DNA of 64,000 nt from Streptomyces sclerotialus. Its GTDB lineage: Bacteria; Actinomycetota; Actinomycetes; Streptomycetales; Streptomycetaceae. The translations under genes and the position numbers were made by a program. Of this stretch, positions 50,201 to 57,546 are shown one piece after another (the first letter of the stretch is position 1; the number at the start of each line of letters is the position of its first letter). Below the pieces are notes generated by a model. That model was not told the DNA's origin and did no database searches. It saw only the letters and a program-made list of their open reading frames with translations. The stretch lies in NCBI RefSeq assembly GCF_040907265.1, contig NZ_JBFOHP010000002.1:1426001-1490000 (forward strand). The letters are read 5' to 3'.

Positions 50201-50463
50201 CCGACCGCGTCCGGGTCCGGGTCGTAGAACTCCGCGTGGTCCCACCGGTCCGAACCCACCTCGCTGATCGCGTCGACGCCCGTGGCCAGCGCCTCGTGCA
50301 GAGCCGCGGGCGTGGTGATCCCCCCGGGGAGCCGCACCCCCAGGCCGACGACGGCGATGGGCTCGCGCCGTGCACGCGTCAGCTCCTCGACCCGCGCACG
50401 CAGGCTTCTGACGGCCGTCAGGGCGGTGGTCAGCGCTCTGTCGGACTCACCCTGCTCGGTCAT
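47236..50463 (-). CDS. modular PKS: KS-AT-ACP
   Basis: A 1075-residue single module. An N-terminal coiled-coil docking segment (residues ~8-32) is followed by KS (Cys205 in DTACSSS; VEAHGTGT; NMGHLEAAAG), AT (~545-860; GHSMGE, intact RSRLL arginine, VASHSPQVD suggesting methylmalonyl-CoA) and ACP (LGMDSMLA; ~955-1030). No reductive domain is present, so the beta-keto group is kept. The start was set by the ATGA overlap with the upstream PKS stop, and its own stop overlaps the next start the same way. Extender choice is a prediction only. Confidence 0.93.
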   Translation of the reverse strand: MTEQGESDRALTTALTAVRSLRARVEELTRARREPIAVVGLGVRLPGGITTPAALHEALATGVDAISEVGSDRWDHAEFYDPDPDAVGRTHMRHAGLIDDVDAFDAAFFGISPREAAHIDPQQRLLLEVAWEAFEDAGVPADRLAGTNAGVFVGANASDYLTMQLARPESVDLYTVVGGTNCIIANRLSYQLDLRGPSLSVDTACSSSLVAVHLAVQSLRSGECDTAVAAGVNLLLSPASTVAHSKGLPLSPDGRCKTFDAAADGYVRGEGVVAVVLKRLSDAVTDRDRIYATIRGSAVNQDGRTNGLTAPSGRAQQQCITAALNNAGVSPSQVSLVEAHGTGTSLGDPIEVEALASVYGTASGPTCHLGSLKTNMGHLEAAAGIAGLVKTVLAVHHRSVYPSLHLKTVNPHLQLDGTRLGLASGRVRHWEGDDEQRIAAVSAFGAGGTNAHALVGPAPAVRPEEEPAAALGGAPLTLRISAAAPAALAGLAGRYADLLDGADASYVRTVAEVADQRRTLLPSRLSASAATPADLVAVLREAADGAPGPAGVTGAARGTGGTVFVFPGQGPHWIGMTARLQDSNPAFAAAVREVDEAMRPVLGHSVLDLIEHGADGGLATQFVQPALFTVAVGLAAMWRAAGVHPDAVIGHSMGEVAAAYVAGALSLPDAVTVICERSRLLARIAGAGRMLVVGVGHEQARKLCEGYGDICVAVVNSPHSTVLSGAHRSLERVAAGLARDNVFSRFVAVDVASHSPQVDVLRTELLGALTGIRPTAPQVTMVSTVSGSDLTQAPEPAYWYANMREPVRFSQGVGALLAGGHDTFIEMAPHPTLVDALDGLCAEAGGPAAATWSLHRELPDDVAVERAFGFLFAHRLRGPWPHRSGTRQRPPVPMTTLPTYPFARERHWFTHDQWANPWADRAGAPAPAPAPTGPGIPPTTGAWTEQEVTATVVRVVAESLGLDPDELDTDAGFFALGMDSMLATRAKDRLARTFGLTLSNRLMFEHPTAAELARFLVTSVCAGEQERERVDTEPPGRGAAAQQPAGPDALADDELIRALESELGRSHQPMPGGQS

Positions 50464-53400
50464 ATCTCCCCCACCAGTGCTTCCAGTTCTGTCAGTTCTC
50501 GTCGCAGGGCGTCCAGGTCGCTCTCGTCCGCGCGGGGCGCGGCACCCGGGACGTCCTTTTCCGCGGTGTGCGGCGGGACCGGCTCCCCCGGCCGGTCCTC
50601 CTCCGCCGCCTCGGGAGGTGCCAGCCGGCCGGCGAGTTCGGCGGCCAGGGCCTCCACGGTGGGGTAGTTCCACACCACCGTCGGGGACAGCACCATGCCG
50701 AGCAGGCGCTCCAGACGGTTGCGCAGCTCCAGCCCCATGATCGAGTTGAGCCCCAGGCTGTGGAACGGCTCAGCGGGCTCGACCTGGGCGGCCGGGACGC
50801 CCGTGACCTCTCCGACCACACCGCGTACCACCTCGGTCATCCGGTCGGTGCGCTCGGCCGCCGGCAGCGCCGGCAGTTGTTCCCGCAGCATCCCCGCGCC
50901 GTCGTCGGCCGCGGCTGCCGCGGCCACCGGCACCTGGCGGATCTCGACGCCCCGGATTCGCAGTGCGACGCGGCCGTCACCGACCAGGTCCACGTCGGCG
51001 ACGAAGGACCCCGGAGCGGGCCCGGCGGAAACAGCCGCCACCGCTCGCGGGTCGGCACCGGGGGCGGAGAGTACGGTCACCTCGCGGACAGCCGTCGTCA
51101 GTACGGCCATGCCGGTGGCGACGGGGTGCGGTCCGGCCAGCAGCGGCGCCACGGCGGCCTGCAGCGCGGCGTCCAGCACCCGCGGATCGACGGGCAGGTG
51201 GCCGTCGGCGTGCCGGGGGTCCCAGTCGATCTCCGCGGTCGAGCCTGCCGCGTCGACGCAGAGCCGGCGGATCCGCCGGTACTGCGGCCCGAAGGCCAGC
51301 CCCCGCTCGGCGAAGCGGGCGTACAGGTCCTCCGCCGCGGCCCGGTCACCTTCCACGGGCTTCAGGGGAGCGGTCTCTGCCGCCGCTCGTTCGACCGTGG
51401 CCGACCCCACCTGCACCCAGGTGTCGCCCTCCCGCCCGAAGAACTCGGTCCGTGCCGTCGCTCCGTCACTGCGCACGGTGGTCTGCAGGGCCGTGTCCCC
51501 TCCGGACACCTCCAGGGACGCGCGCAGCTCCAGGTTCCGGACCGTGACCGGGCCGGAGCCCAGGACGGGGCCGGCCACGTGCACCGCTGCGGCCGCGAAG
51601 GCGGCGGCGGGGACCACGGCCCGGCCGTCGATCACGTGGTCCGCGACGGACCACGTCAGGGAATCCAGCCGGCCGGCGTGCACCGCGAGCGCGGGGTCGT
51701 GGGGCAGCTGCGTCCGCACGCCGAGCGGGTCGGCGTTCCCGCGGTGCGCCGCACCGGTCAGCACCGGCGCTGAGGACCGCTGCCACGGGTACGGCAGCGG
51801 CACCGGGAATGCCTGCCCCGCGGTGTTCACCGCGGCGTGGTCCACCGGGACACCGCCGTCGTAGAGCCGTCCGAGCGCGCCCAGCAGCGTCGGCCACTCC
51901 GGCTGCTCCTTACGAAGCGCAGGGACCACCAGCGTGTCGGCGTTCCGCTGCGCCGCGGTCTCCTCGACCGCCGGAGTGAGTACCGCGTGCGGGCTGATCT
52001 CGACGAAGCAGGTGTAGCCGTCGTCCAGCAACCGGGTCGTCGCGGCCGCGAACAGCACCGGGTCGCGCAGGTTCCTGACCCAGTACTCGGTGTCCAGTTC
52101 CGTCCCGTCGGCCACCCGCCCCAGGACGGTCGAGTAGACGGGCAGCACCGAAGCGGCAGGAACGATGTCCGCGAGGGCTTCCCGCAGTGCCGGCAGGAGG
52201 GGATCCATCTGGGGGCTGTGCGATGCGACCTGGACCCGTACGGGCCGGTTGAAGACGCCGCGCCCGGTGAGCTCCCGCGCTGTCCGCTCGATCTCGGCAG
52301 CGGCCCCGGAAAGTACGGTCGAGCGGGCCGAGTTGCTCACGGCGACGGACATCGCCGGGTTGCCGGCGCACACCGCCTCGGCCTCCTGGAAGGTCAGCTC
52401 GGTCGCGAGCATGGCGCCGGTACCGGTCAGGCCGTCCATCAGTGCGGAGCGGCGGCCGATGATCGCGGCAGCGTCGTGCAGCGACAGCGCCCCGGCGAGG
52501 TGCGCCGCAGCGGCCTCACCCATGCTGTGGCCGATCACCGCGTGCGGCGTCACCCCGTAGTGCTCCAGCGTCCGCGCCAACGCCACCTGCACCGCGAACA
52601 GCAGGGGCTGGGCCGTCGCGACGTTGGTGAACGTCTCGTCGTCGGTGTCTTCGAGCAGCAGCTGCAGGACCTGCACACCGCAGGCCTGACGCATCGCCGC
52701 GTCGCAGCGCCGCACGTGCCGCGCGAACACCGGGTCGCGGTGGTACAGGCCCCGGCCCATGCCCCGCCACTGCCCGCCCTGGCCGGGGAAGACGAAGACG
52801 GTACGCGGAGCCTGTGCCGCGGCGGGCGCCGTACCGGCGGTGACCGCAACGTCCGCGCGCGCTGCGAGCTCGGTCACTGCCCGGTCCCGGTCGGCCGCGA
52901 CGACGCTCGCCCGGTACGGGAGGGTCGCCAGGCCGGCCAGAGCGGGTGCGACGGCCGCGGGCGCACTGTCCTCGGGCCACCACTCAGCCACGTCCCGGCA
53001 CCGTTGGGCCAGCGCCGCCGGGGTGTGACCGCTCAGCGACAGCAGCGTCTCCCTGGCCGGGCTCACCGTCGCCCCGCAGGCGTCGGCGACGTCGGCGAGG
53101 TGGCTGCCGGAGCGCGAGTACGCCGGCAGGACGGTGGCCCGGTCGCCGTACCTGTCACGCAGGGCGCTGCCCAGGATGGGGTGGGCGTTGATCTCCACCA
53201 CGACGTCCGGGGCGCTCAGCGCTGGGTGCGCCAACGCCCCGGCGAAGTCGACCGGGCGGCGCAGCGCGGTGGCGAAGTACTCGGCGCTGAACGCACCGGC
53301 GGTCATCGGCCGCCCGTCGAGCGCCGAGATCATCGGCAGCGCCGGTGGGTACTGGTCGAGCTGCCCGAGCGCCTCGACCAGGTCGTCGCGGACGTCGTCG

Positions 53401-55619
53401 ATGGCGGGGCTGTGCGCGGCGAGACCGACGTTGATGCGGCTGGCCTTGTGGCCCTCACCGGACAGCACGGAGACGAGCTCGTCGAGCACGGCGGCCGGGC
53501 CTGACAGATTGGTCGAGCACGCCGAGCTGATGCCCGCGACCACGATGCCGGGCCGCGCCTCCAGATAGGGCGCCAGCTCCGCGAGCGGGAGCGCCACCAC
53601 GGCCATGCCACCGCCCCGGCCCACCAGCCGCTGCTGCGCCGCCGCGTAGTGGGCCACGACGCGACCGCTCTCGTACGCCGTGAGCGCGTCGACGGCGACG
53701 GCCCCGGCGATCTCACCGAGCGAGTGCCCGACGACCACGGTGGGACGTACTCCACGGGCGGCCAGGCTCCGGGCCAGACCCACCTGGACCGCGTGGATCG
53801 CGGGCTGGCACACGGCAACGCCGTACGGTTCCAGGTCGGCTCCGGACGCGATCAGTTCCCGTAAGGAAAGGCCGAGCACCGGCGCCGCCCCGCGGTCGCA
53901 CTCGGCGACCGCGGCGCGGAACACCGCATCGGTCCGGAGCAGGTCGCGGGCCATGCCCGTCCACTGGCCGCCGAAGGGCGAGAAAACGAAAGCCACGTCG
54001 CGGTCCCGCTGTTCACCGCCGGGCGGGGTGCGCCGGGCACCGTCCTGAGCCGGGGTCGGGCCTGTGGCTACGGCGTCCGGCTCGTACGGCCCGACCACCA
54101 CGTGTGCGTTGGTCCCGCCCCAGCCGAAGCTGCTGACCCCGCCCAGGACGGACTCACCGGACGGCAACGGGACCGGCTCGTGCGGCACGGCCAGGTTCAG
54201 TGCATCCAGGTCGATGTGCGGATTCACCTCGCCGGACAGGACGCACGGCGGGACGATGCCGTGGTGCATGACCAGGGCGGCCTTGACCAGCCCCGCGACG
54301 CCCGCTGCCCCTTCGAGGTGTCCGATGTTCGCCTTGAGCGTGCCGAGCTGGACAGGCGCCGCCGCGCCGCGCAGGGCGCCGGCGAGGGCGGTCGCCTCGA
54401 TCGGGTCGCCGAGCGGCGTACCGGTGCCGTGCGTCTCGACGAAACGCACCCGCGCCGGATCGGTGCGGCCCCGCGTGTGCGCCTCCCGGATGACGTCCTG
54501 CTGTGCACCGGGGCTGGGCGCCGTCAGCCCGTTGGTGTGCCCGTCGTTGTTGACCGCACTGCCGTGCAGCAGGCACCAGATGTGGTCGCCGTCCCGCTCG
54601 GCGTCGGCGAGCCGCTTCACGACCAGCGCTGCCGCGCCCTCGCCACGGCCGAAGCCGTCCGCCTGGGCGGCGAAGGCCTTGCTGCGCCCGTCGGGCGCGA
54701 GCCCGCCGAAGGCGATGAGGTCGGCCGTGGTGGCTGCCGACTGGAGGAGGTTGACGCCGCCCACGATGGCCGCGTCGATCTCTCCGAGGCGCAGGGCCTG
54801 GGCGGCCAGGTGCACGGCCACGAGGGAAGAGGAGCAGGCGGAATCCAGTGTGACCGACGGTCCGTGCAGGTCGTAGAGGTAGGAGACACGGTTCGCGACC
54901 ATCGAGAGGCTGGAGCCGGTCGCGGTGTGCATCGTGTGCTGCCCCGGCCGGGACGGCGCGCCGTGCTCGTTCCAGATACTGCCCACGTACACGCCCGTGG
55001 CGCTGCCCCGCAGGCCCGTACGGAGCAGTGAGGACGCCTCTACGGCCTCCCAGCAGACTTCCAGGAAGAGCCGCTGTACCGGATCCAGCGCCAGCGTTTC
55101 GCGTGGCGTGAGGTGGAAGAAGCGGTGGTCGAACTCGTCGAGTCGCTGCCGCAGGTAGCCCGCGTCGAGCGGCGGCGCCTGCCCGTCCGGGAAGCGGCCC
55201 TGCGGCGGCGGCCCGATCATGTCCCGGCCGGCCAGGACCAGTTCCCACAACTGCGAGACGGAGTCGGCGCCCGGCAGACGCGCCGCCATGGAGACAACCG
55301 CCAGCGGTTCGGCCGGGTCCTCGCCGAAGCGTCTCCGTCCACCGCCCGGCGTGCCGGTGTGCTGTTCCGCGGACACCGCCGCGGCGGCGAGTCCGTTCAC
55401 GGTCGGGAAGGCCCACAGCGTGGCGACGGGCAGGTCCCGGCCGAGGCGCAGTCCCAGCCGCCCGACCATGGCCGCGCCGGCCTGGGAGCTGAGCCCGAGC
55501 GACGAGAAGGTGGCGTCGCGGTCCACCTCCTGTGCCGGTACGGCCAGTTCCTCACCGACGTAGGTGACGATCCACTCCGCGACGTCCGCGGCTGTCCACG
55601 TCACGGGGGCGCCCGTCAT
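50460..55619 (-). CDS. initiating PKS: ACP-KS-AT-AT-DH-ACP
   Basis: A 1719-residue protein with an unusual order. ACP (~8-85; LGLSS, attachment Ser45) comes first, then KS (Cys262, His397, His434). AT1 (~543-830) has Ser633 in GHSLGE but SPFGGQW instead of the GQGxQW loop, and Tyr where the carboxylate-binding Arg should be (VVAHYAAAQ). AT2 (~940-1240) has GHSMGE, an intact Arg and VASHSPQMD, suggesting methylmalonyl-CoA. DH (~1300-1560) keeps its His (ADHVIDGRAVVP) and Asp (VLDAAL). A C-terminal ACP has LGLNSIMG. No KR exists to feed the DH. AT1 should not use a dicarboxylic extender; starter transfer or hydrolysis is likelier. The ATG at 55619 overlaps the PPTase stop; a GTG two codons earlier is possible. 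Confidence 0.92.
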   Translation of the reverse strand: MTGAPVTWTAADVAEWIVTYVGEELAVPAQEVDRDATFSSLGLSSQAGAAMVGRLGLRLGRDLPVATLWAFPTVNGLAAAAVSAEQHTGTPGGGRRRFGEDPAEPLAVVSMAARLPGADSVSQLWELVLAGRDMIGPPPQGRFPDGQAPPLDAGYLRQRLDEFDHRFFHLTPRETLALDPVQRLFLEVCWEAVEASSLLRTGLRGSATGVYVGSIWNEHGAPSRPGQHTMHTATGSSLSMVANRVSYLYDLHGPSVTLDSACSSSLVAVHLAAQALRLGEIDAAIVGGVNLLQSAATTADLIAFGGLAPDGRSKAFAAQADGFGRGEGAAALVVKRLADAERDGDHIWCLLHGSAVNNDGHTNGLTAPSPGAQQDVIREAHTRGRTDPARVRFVETHGTGTPLGDPIEATALAGALRGAAAPVQLGTLKANIGHLEGAAGVAGLVKAALVMHHGIVPPCVLSGEVNPHIDLDALNLAVPHEPVPLPSGESVLGGVSSFGWGGTNAHVVVGPYEPDAVATGPTPAQDGARRTPPGGEQRDRDVAFVFSPFGGQWTGMARDLLRTDAVFRAAVAECDRGAAPVLGLSLRELIASGADLEPYGVAVCQPAIHAVQVGLARSLAARGVRPTVVVGHSLGEIAGAVAVDALTAYESGRVVAHYAAAQQRLVGRGGGMAVVALPLAELAPYLEARPGIVVAGISSACSTNLSGPAAVLDELVSVLSGEGHKASRINVGLAAHSPAIDDVRDDLVEALGQLDQYPPALPMISALDGRPMTAGAFSAEYFATALRRPVDFAGALAHPALSAPDVVVEINAHPILGSALRDRYGDRATVLPAYSRSGSHLADVADACGATVSPARETLLSLSGHTPAALAQRCRDVAEWWPEDSAPAAVAPALAGLATLPYRASVVAADRDRAVTELAARADVAVTAGTAPAAAQAPRTVFVFPGQGGQWRGMGRGLYHRDPVFARHVRRCDAAMRQACGVQVLQLLLEDTDDETFTNVATAQPLLFAVQVALARTLEHYGVTPHAVIGHSMGEAAAAHLAGALSLHDAAAIIGRRSALMDGLTGTGAMLATELTFQEAEAVCAGNPAMSVAVSNSARSTVLSGAAAEIERTARELTGRGVFNRPVRVQVASHSPQMDPLLPALREALADIVPAASVLPVYSTVLGRVADGTELDTEYWVRNLRDPVLFAAATTRLLDDGYTCFVEISPHAVLTPAVEETAAQRNADTLVVPALRKEQPEWPTLLGALGRLYDGGVPVDHAAVNTAGQAFPVPLPYPWQRSSAPVLTGAAHRGNADPLGVRTQLPHDPALAVHAGRLDSLTWSVADHVIDGRAVVPAAAFAAAAVHVAGPVLGSGPVTVRNLELRASLEVSGGDTALQTTVRSDGATARTEFFGREGDTWVQVGSATVERAAAETAPLKPVEGDRAAAEDLYARFAERGLAFGPQYRRIRRLCVDAAGSTAEIDWDPRHADGHLPVDPRVLDAALQAAVAPLLAGPHPVATGMAVLTTAVREVTVLSAPGADPRAVAAVSAGPAPGSFVADVDLVGDGRVALRIRGVEIRQVPVAAAAAADDGAGMLREQLPALPAAERTDRMTEVVRGVVGEVTGVPAAQVEPAEPFHSLGLNSIMGLELRNRLERLLGMVLSPTVVWNYPTVEALAAELAGRLAPPEAAEEDRPGEPVPPHTAEKDVPGAAPRADESDLDALRRELTELEALVGEI

Positions 55620-56335
55620 GCGCACCGCCCGGTGCCCGGCGCCGTCTCCAGGACGACCGCGGTGAGGACCAGCGCGTCAGCCACCAGCCAGCGCCCGCTG
55701 ACGGCGGCCGGCAGGCCCGGCGCCCGGCGGGCGGGATGCAGGTGGGCGTCGAACGTGCCGCGCCAGGCATCCGTGCCGAGGCGGTCCGGCTCCCCCAGCT
55801 CGACACGGAACTCGGAGAAGTCCAGGAGCCCGGACCCCAGCCCGTAACAGGCCTTGCACGCCGCTTCTTTAGCGGAGAAGGCAACCGTCTCCGCACAGAG
55901 ACCGGACACGACCGGCCACGCGTGCCGTTCCCCGGGCGTGGCGAAGGCACCGACGAGCTCGGTGACCAGCGGACGGTGCGGCTCGGCATCGATCCCCAGC
56001 GCACGTACGTCGCGACGAGCCGCCACGGCGGCCGCGCGGAACCCTGAGCAGTGGGTGATCGAGCCGGTGAACCCCGGCGGCCAGGCCGGTGCTCCGTCAG
56101 CCCTCCGCACCAGGTCCGTCGCGGGCGCACCCACCGCGGCCAGCGCCCTCCGCGCCAGCACCCTGCCGGTCACGAACTCGGCCCGCCGCGCGGGCACTGC
56201 CCACCCGAGCGACGCCACTTCGCGTGCCGTGGCCCCCGAGGTCAGATCGCAGGTGGACTGAGCCACTTCGACGCCGGTCGGCACGATGTCCGGCAGCGCG
56301 CCGATGGTGCATGGGTCCAGTGGTCGAGCAGGCAT
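55616..56335 (-). CDS. Sfp-type 4'-phosphopantetheinyl transferase
   Basis: A 239-residue two-fold repeat PPTase that activates the carrier domains of the PKS-NRPS. Signatures are FTGSITHCSGF in the first half, ALGIDAEPHRPL with the magnesium Asp/Glu pair, and the FSAKEAACKACY motif. It is the first gene of the PKS operon and overlaps PKS1 as ATGA. A 17-bp palindrome lies 34 bases before its ATG. Confidence 0.9.
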   Translation of the reverse strand: MPARPLDPCTIGALPDIVPTGVEVAQSTCDLTSGATAREVASLGWAVPARRAEFVTGRVLARRALAAVGAPATDLVRRADGAPAWPPGFTGSITHCSGFRAAAVAARRDVRALGIDAEPHRPLVTELVGAFATPGERHAWPVVSGLCAETVAFSAKEAACKACYGLGSGLLDFSEFRVELGEPDRLGTDAWRGTFDAHLHPARRAPGLPAAVSGRWLVADALVLTAVVLETAPGTGRCA

Positions 56336-56368
56336 GTTGAAGACCCCTCCCCCCGTCTCACAGGTGAT

Positions 56369-56385
56369 CGTCAACCGGGTTGACG
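56369..56385. promoter_or_regulatory. 17-bp palindrome, candidate operator of the PKS operon
   Basis: CGTCAACCGGGTTGACG is perfectly palindromic around a central G and sits 34 bases upstream of the PPTase start, where it would overlap the operon promoter. Its form fits a TetR- or MarR-type dimer. No second copy was seen in the window. Confidence 0.55.
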
Positions 56386-57044
56386 GTATCAGGGCCCTCG
56401 GTGCACCGAGTGGCAATATTGGCCCGAATTCATACCGCCTTGAGGCGGAATCACTGCCTCCCCACCACGGCAGCCCGCACGCCACACCCCGCACGCGCCC
56501 TCAACCTGCGCGAACTCACTCCCCCGCACCCGCCTCCCCCGCACCCCCGCCACGCACAAGTGACCTCCGTCACGTCCCCGGGGTGCGCCGTACGGCACGC
56601 TCCGTGACCTCGCCCGCCAAGGGGCCGATACCGAGGCTGCACGGCGCCGGGCGCCGGGCATCGAACGGAACACTCCGCGGACTTCTGCGCAGCTTGCTCC
56701 GCCGGCGGATGCCGAGATGATCCGCGCCACGGAAGCAGGCAACGGTGCTCCGATACCCGATGACCTCCGGGCGATCCTGCTGATGAACAACGGATGCGAC
56801 GTTCCGAGTACGGACCGGTGGCGCCTGCTCTGTCCGGACTGCTGCGATGCCGCCGGCCAAGAGCTCGGCATCCTCGGACTCACCCGCACCGAAACTGTTC
56901 ACCGGCGCATGGCGGGGGGGCGAGCGGTCGACGTTGCCCCCTTCGCCTTCAGACCAGTGACCGACCTTACCGGTCTCCGAATCAAGGAAGGTCCCGTACC
57001 GCGACGGTGATCGCCGGGGACCGCTGAACCTGGTGTGGTGTCCC
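56386..57044. other. region with no confidently supported gene
   Basis: Between the PKS operon promoter and the immunity gene. The first ~100 bases are AT-richer (GGCAATATTGG near 56412). A 97-codon plus-strand frame at 56717-57010 has two CxxC-like pairs (LLCPDCCDAAG) but a poor ribosome binding site, and it may not be real. Confidence 0.35.
56717..57010 (+). CDS. doubtful small ORF with a CPDCC motif
   Basis: A 97-residue frame, soluble, with RWRLLCPDCCDAAGQELG in the middle and no recognised domain. Codon bias is only moderate and no good Shine-Dalgarno sequence precedes the ATG. It is listed so that the stretch is accounted for. It could also be a decayed helper of the toxin locus that follows. 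Confidence 0.25.
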   Translation: MIRATEAGNGAPIPDDLRAILLMNNGCDVPSTDRWRLLCPDCCDAAGQELGILGLTRTETVHRRMAGGRAVDVAPFAFRPVTDLTGLRIKEGPVPRR

Positions 57045-57326
57045 TCAGAGCAGGTCGCGCTCCATCATGTCCTCAGCCTCCTCCCAGGTGAGGAAGGAGC
57101 ACGATCCGGTGCTCAGGTCGACCGCCACGGGGAGATTTCCGCCCAGCTGCATATCGTCACGGCCGTGATCGAGGTAGTCGACATGGTCGTAGGGAGCGAC
57201 GAACCGCCCCTGGGCCGTGAAGCAGTACTCAGGGACGATCCTCACGTCGGAGGACGGCCCCCACGCCCTGCTCCGTTCCGCGAGGAACTCTGCGGCCCTG
57301 CGCTCGGCTTCTTCCCGGTCGAGCAT
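57045..57326 (-). CDS. YrhB/Imm35-like immunity protein
   Basis: A 93-residue acidic protein with the pattern of YrhB-domain immunity proteins: a helix (EEAERRAAEFLAERS), a strand with an aromatic pair, then GGNLPVAVDLSTGSCSFLTWEEAEDMM. It starts one base after the stop of a toxin-like reading frame, the standard toxin-immunity order. It would neutralise the cognate papain-fold toxin in the cytosol. With the toxin broken it is now an orphan immunity gene. Confidence 0.6.
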   Translation of the reverse strand: MLDREEAERRAAEFLAERSRAWGPSSDVRIVPEYCFTAQGRFVAPYDHVDYLDHGRDDMQLGGNLPVAVDLSTGSCSFLTWEEAEDMMERDLL

Positions 57327-57327
57327 G

Positions 57328-57546
57328 TCAGTTGGTCCTCATGAGGTAGTAGCTACCGTACGTTGGCTTTGCCGGATCGGCCTTGCCCTGCTGGAAGTCC
57401 AGGAAGACCACCTTCCGTCGATGTTCACGACGTTGAAGTAGTGGCGGTGGTCTGGGTGGCGCACAACGCGGGCAGGGCGGCGCGGGGCCACGCCCGGGCA
57501 TCGTTCCCGGTCACGGCCTCCGGCGCATCGAGGCGGGTCACCGCGG
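57328..57546 (-). pseudogene. frameshifted C-terminal remnant of a papain-fold (Tox-PL-like) toxin
   Basis: The frame reads RHPDHRHYFNVVNIDG, then loses phase by one base near 57414 and continues in another frame as VVFLDFQQGKADP to YYLMRTN and stop. The HxFNVVN-FLDxQxG pattern is that of the Tox-PL papain-like toxin domain, where the His is catalytic. The upstream part of the toxin is missing and the flavoprotein gene begins at once, so the arsenic-type block seems to have replaced it. Confidence 0.6.

Noticed and set aside
39185..55619. Thiolactomycin- or pyochelin-type cluster
   Set aside because: A Cy-A-PCP-TE end is shared with such systems, but the salicylate and reductase genes of pyochelin and the desulfurase/P450 genes of thiotetronates are missing, while the aminoacyl-ACP module is foreign to both.
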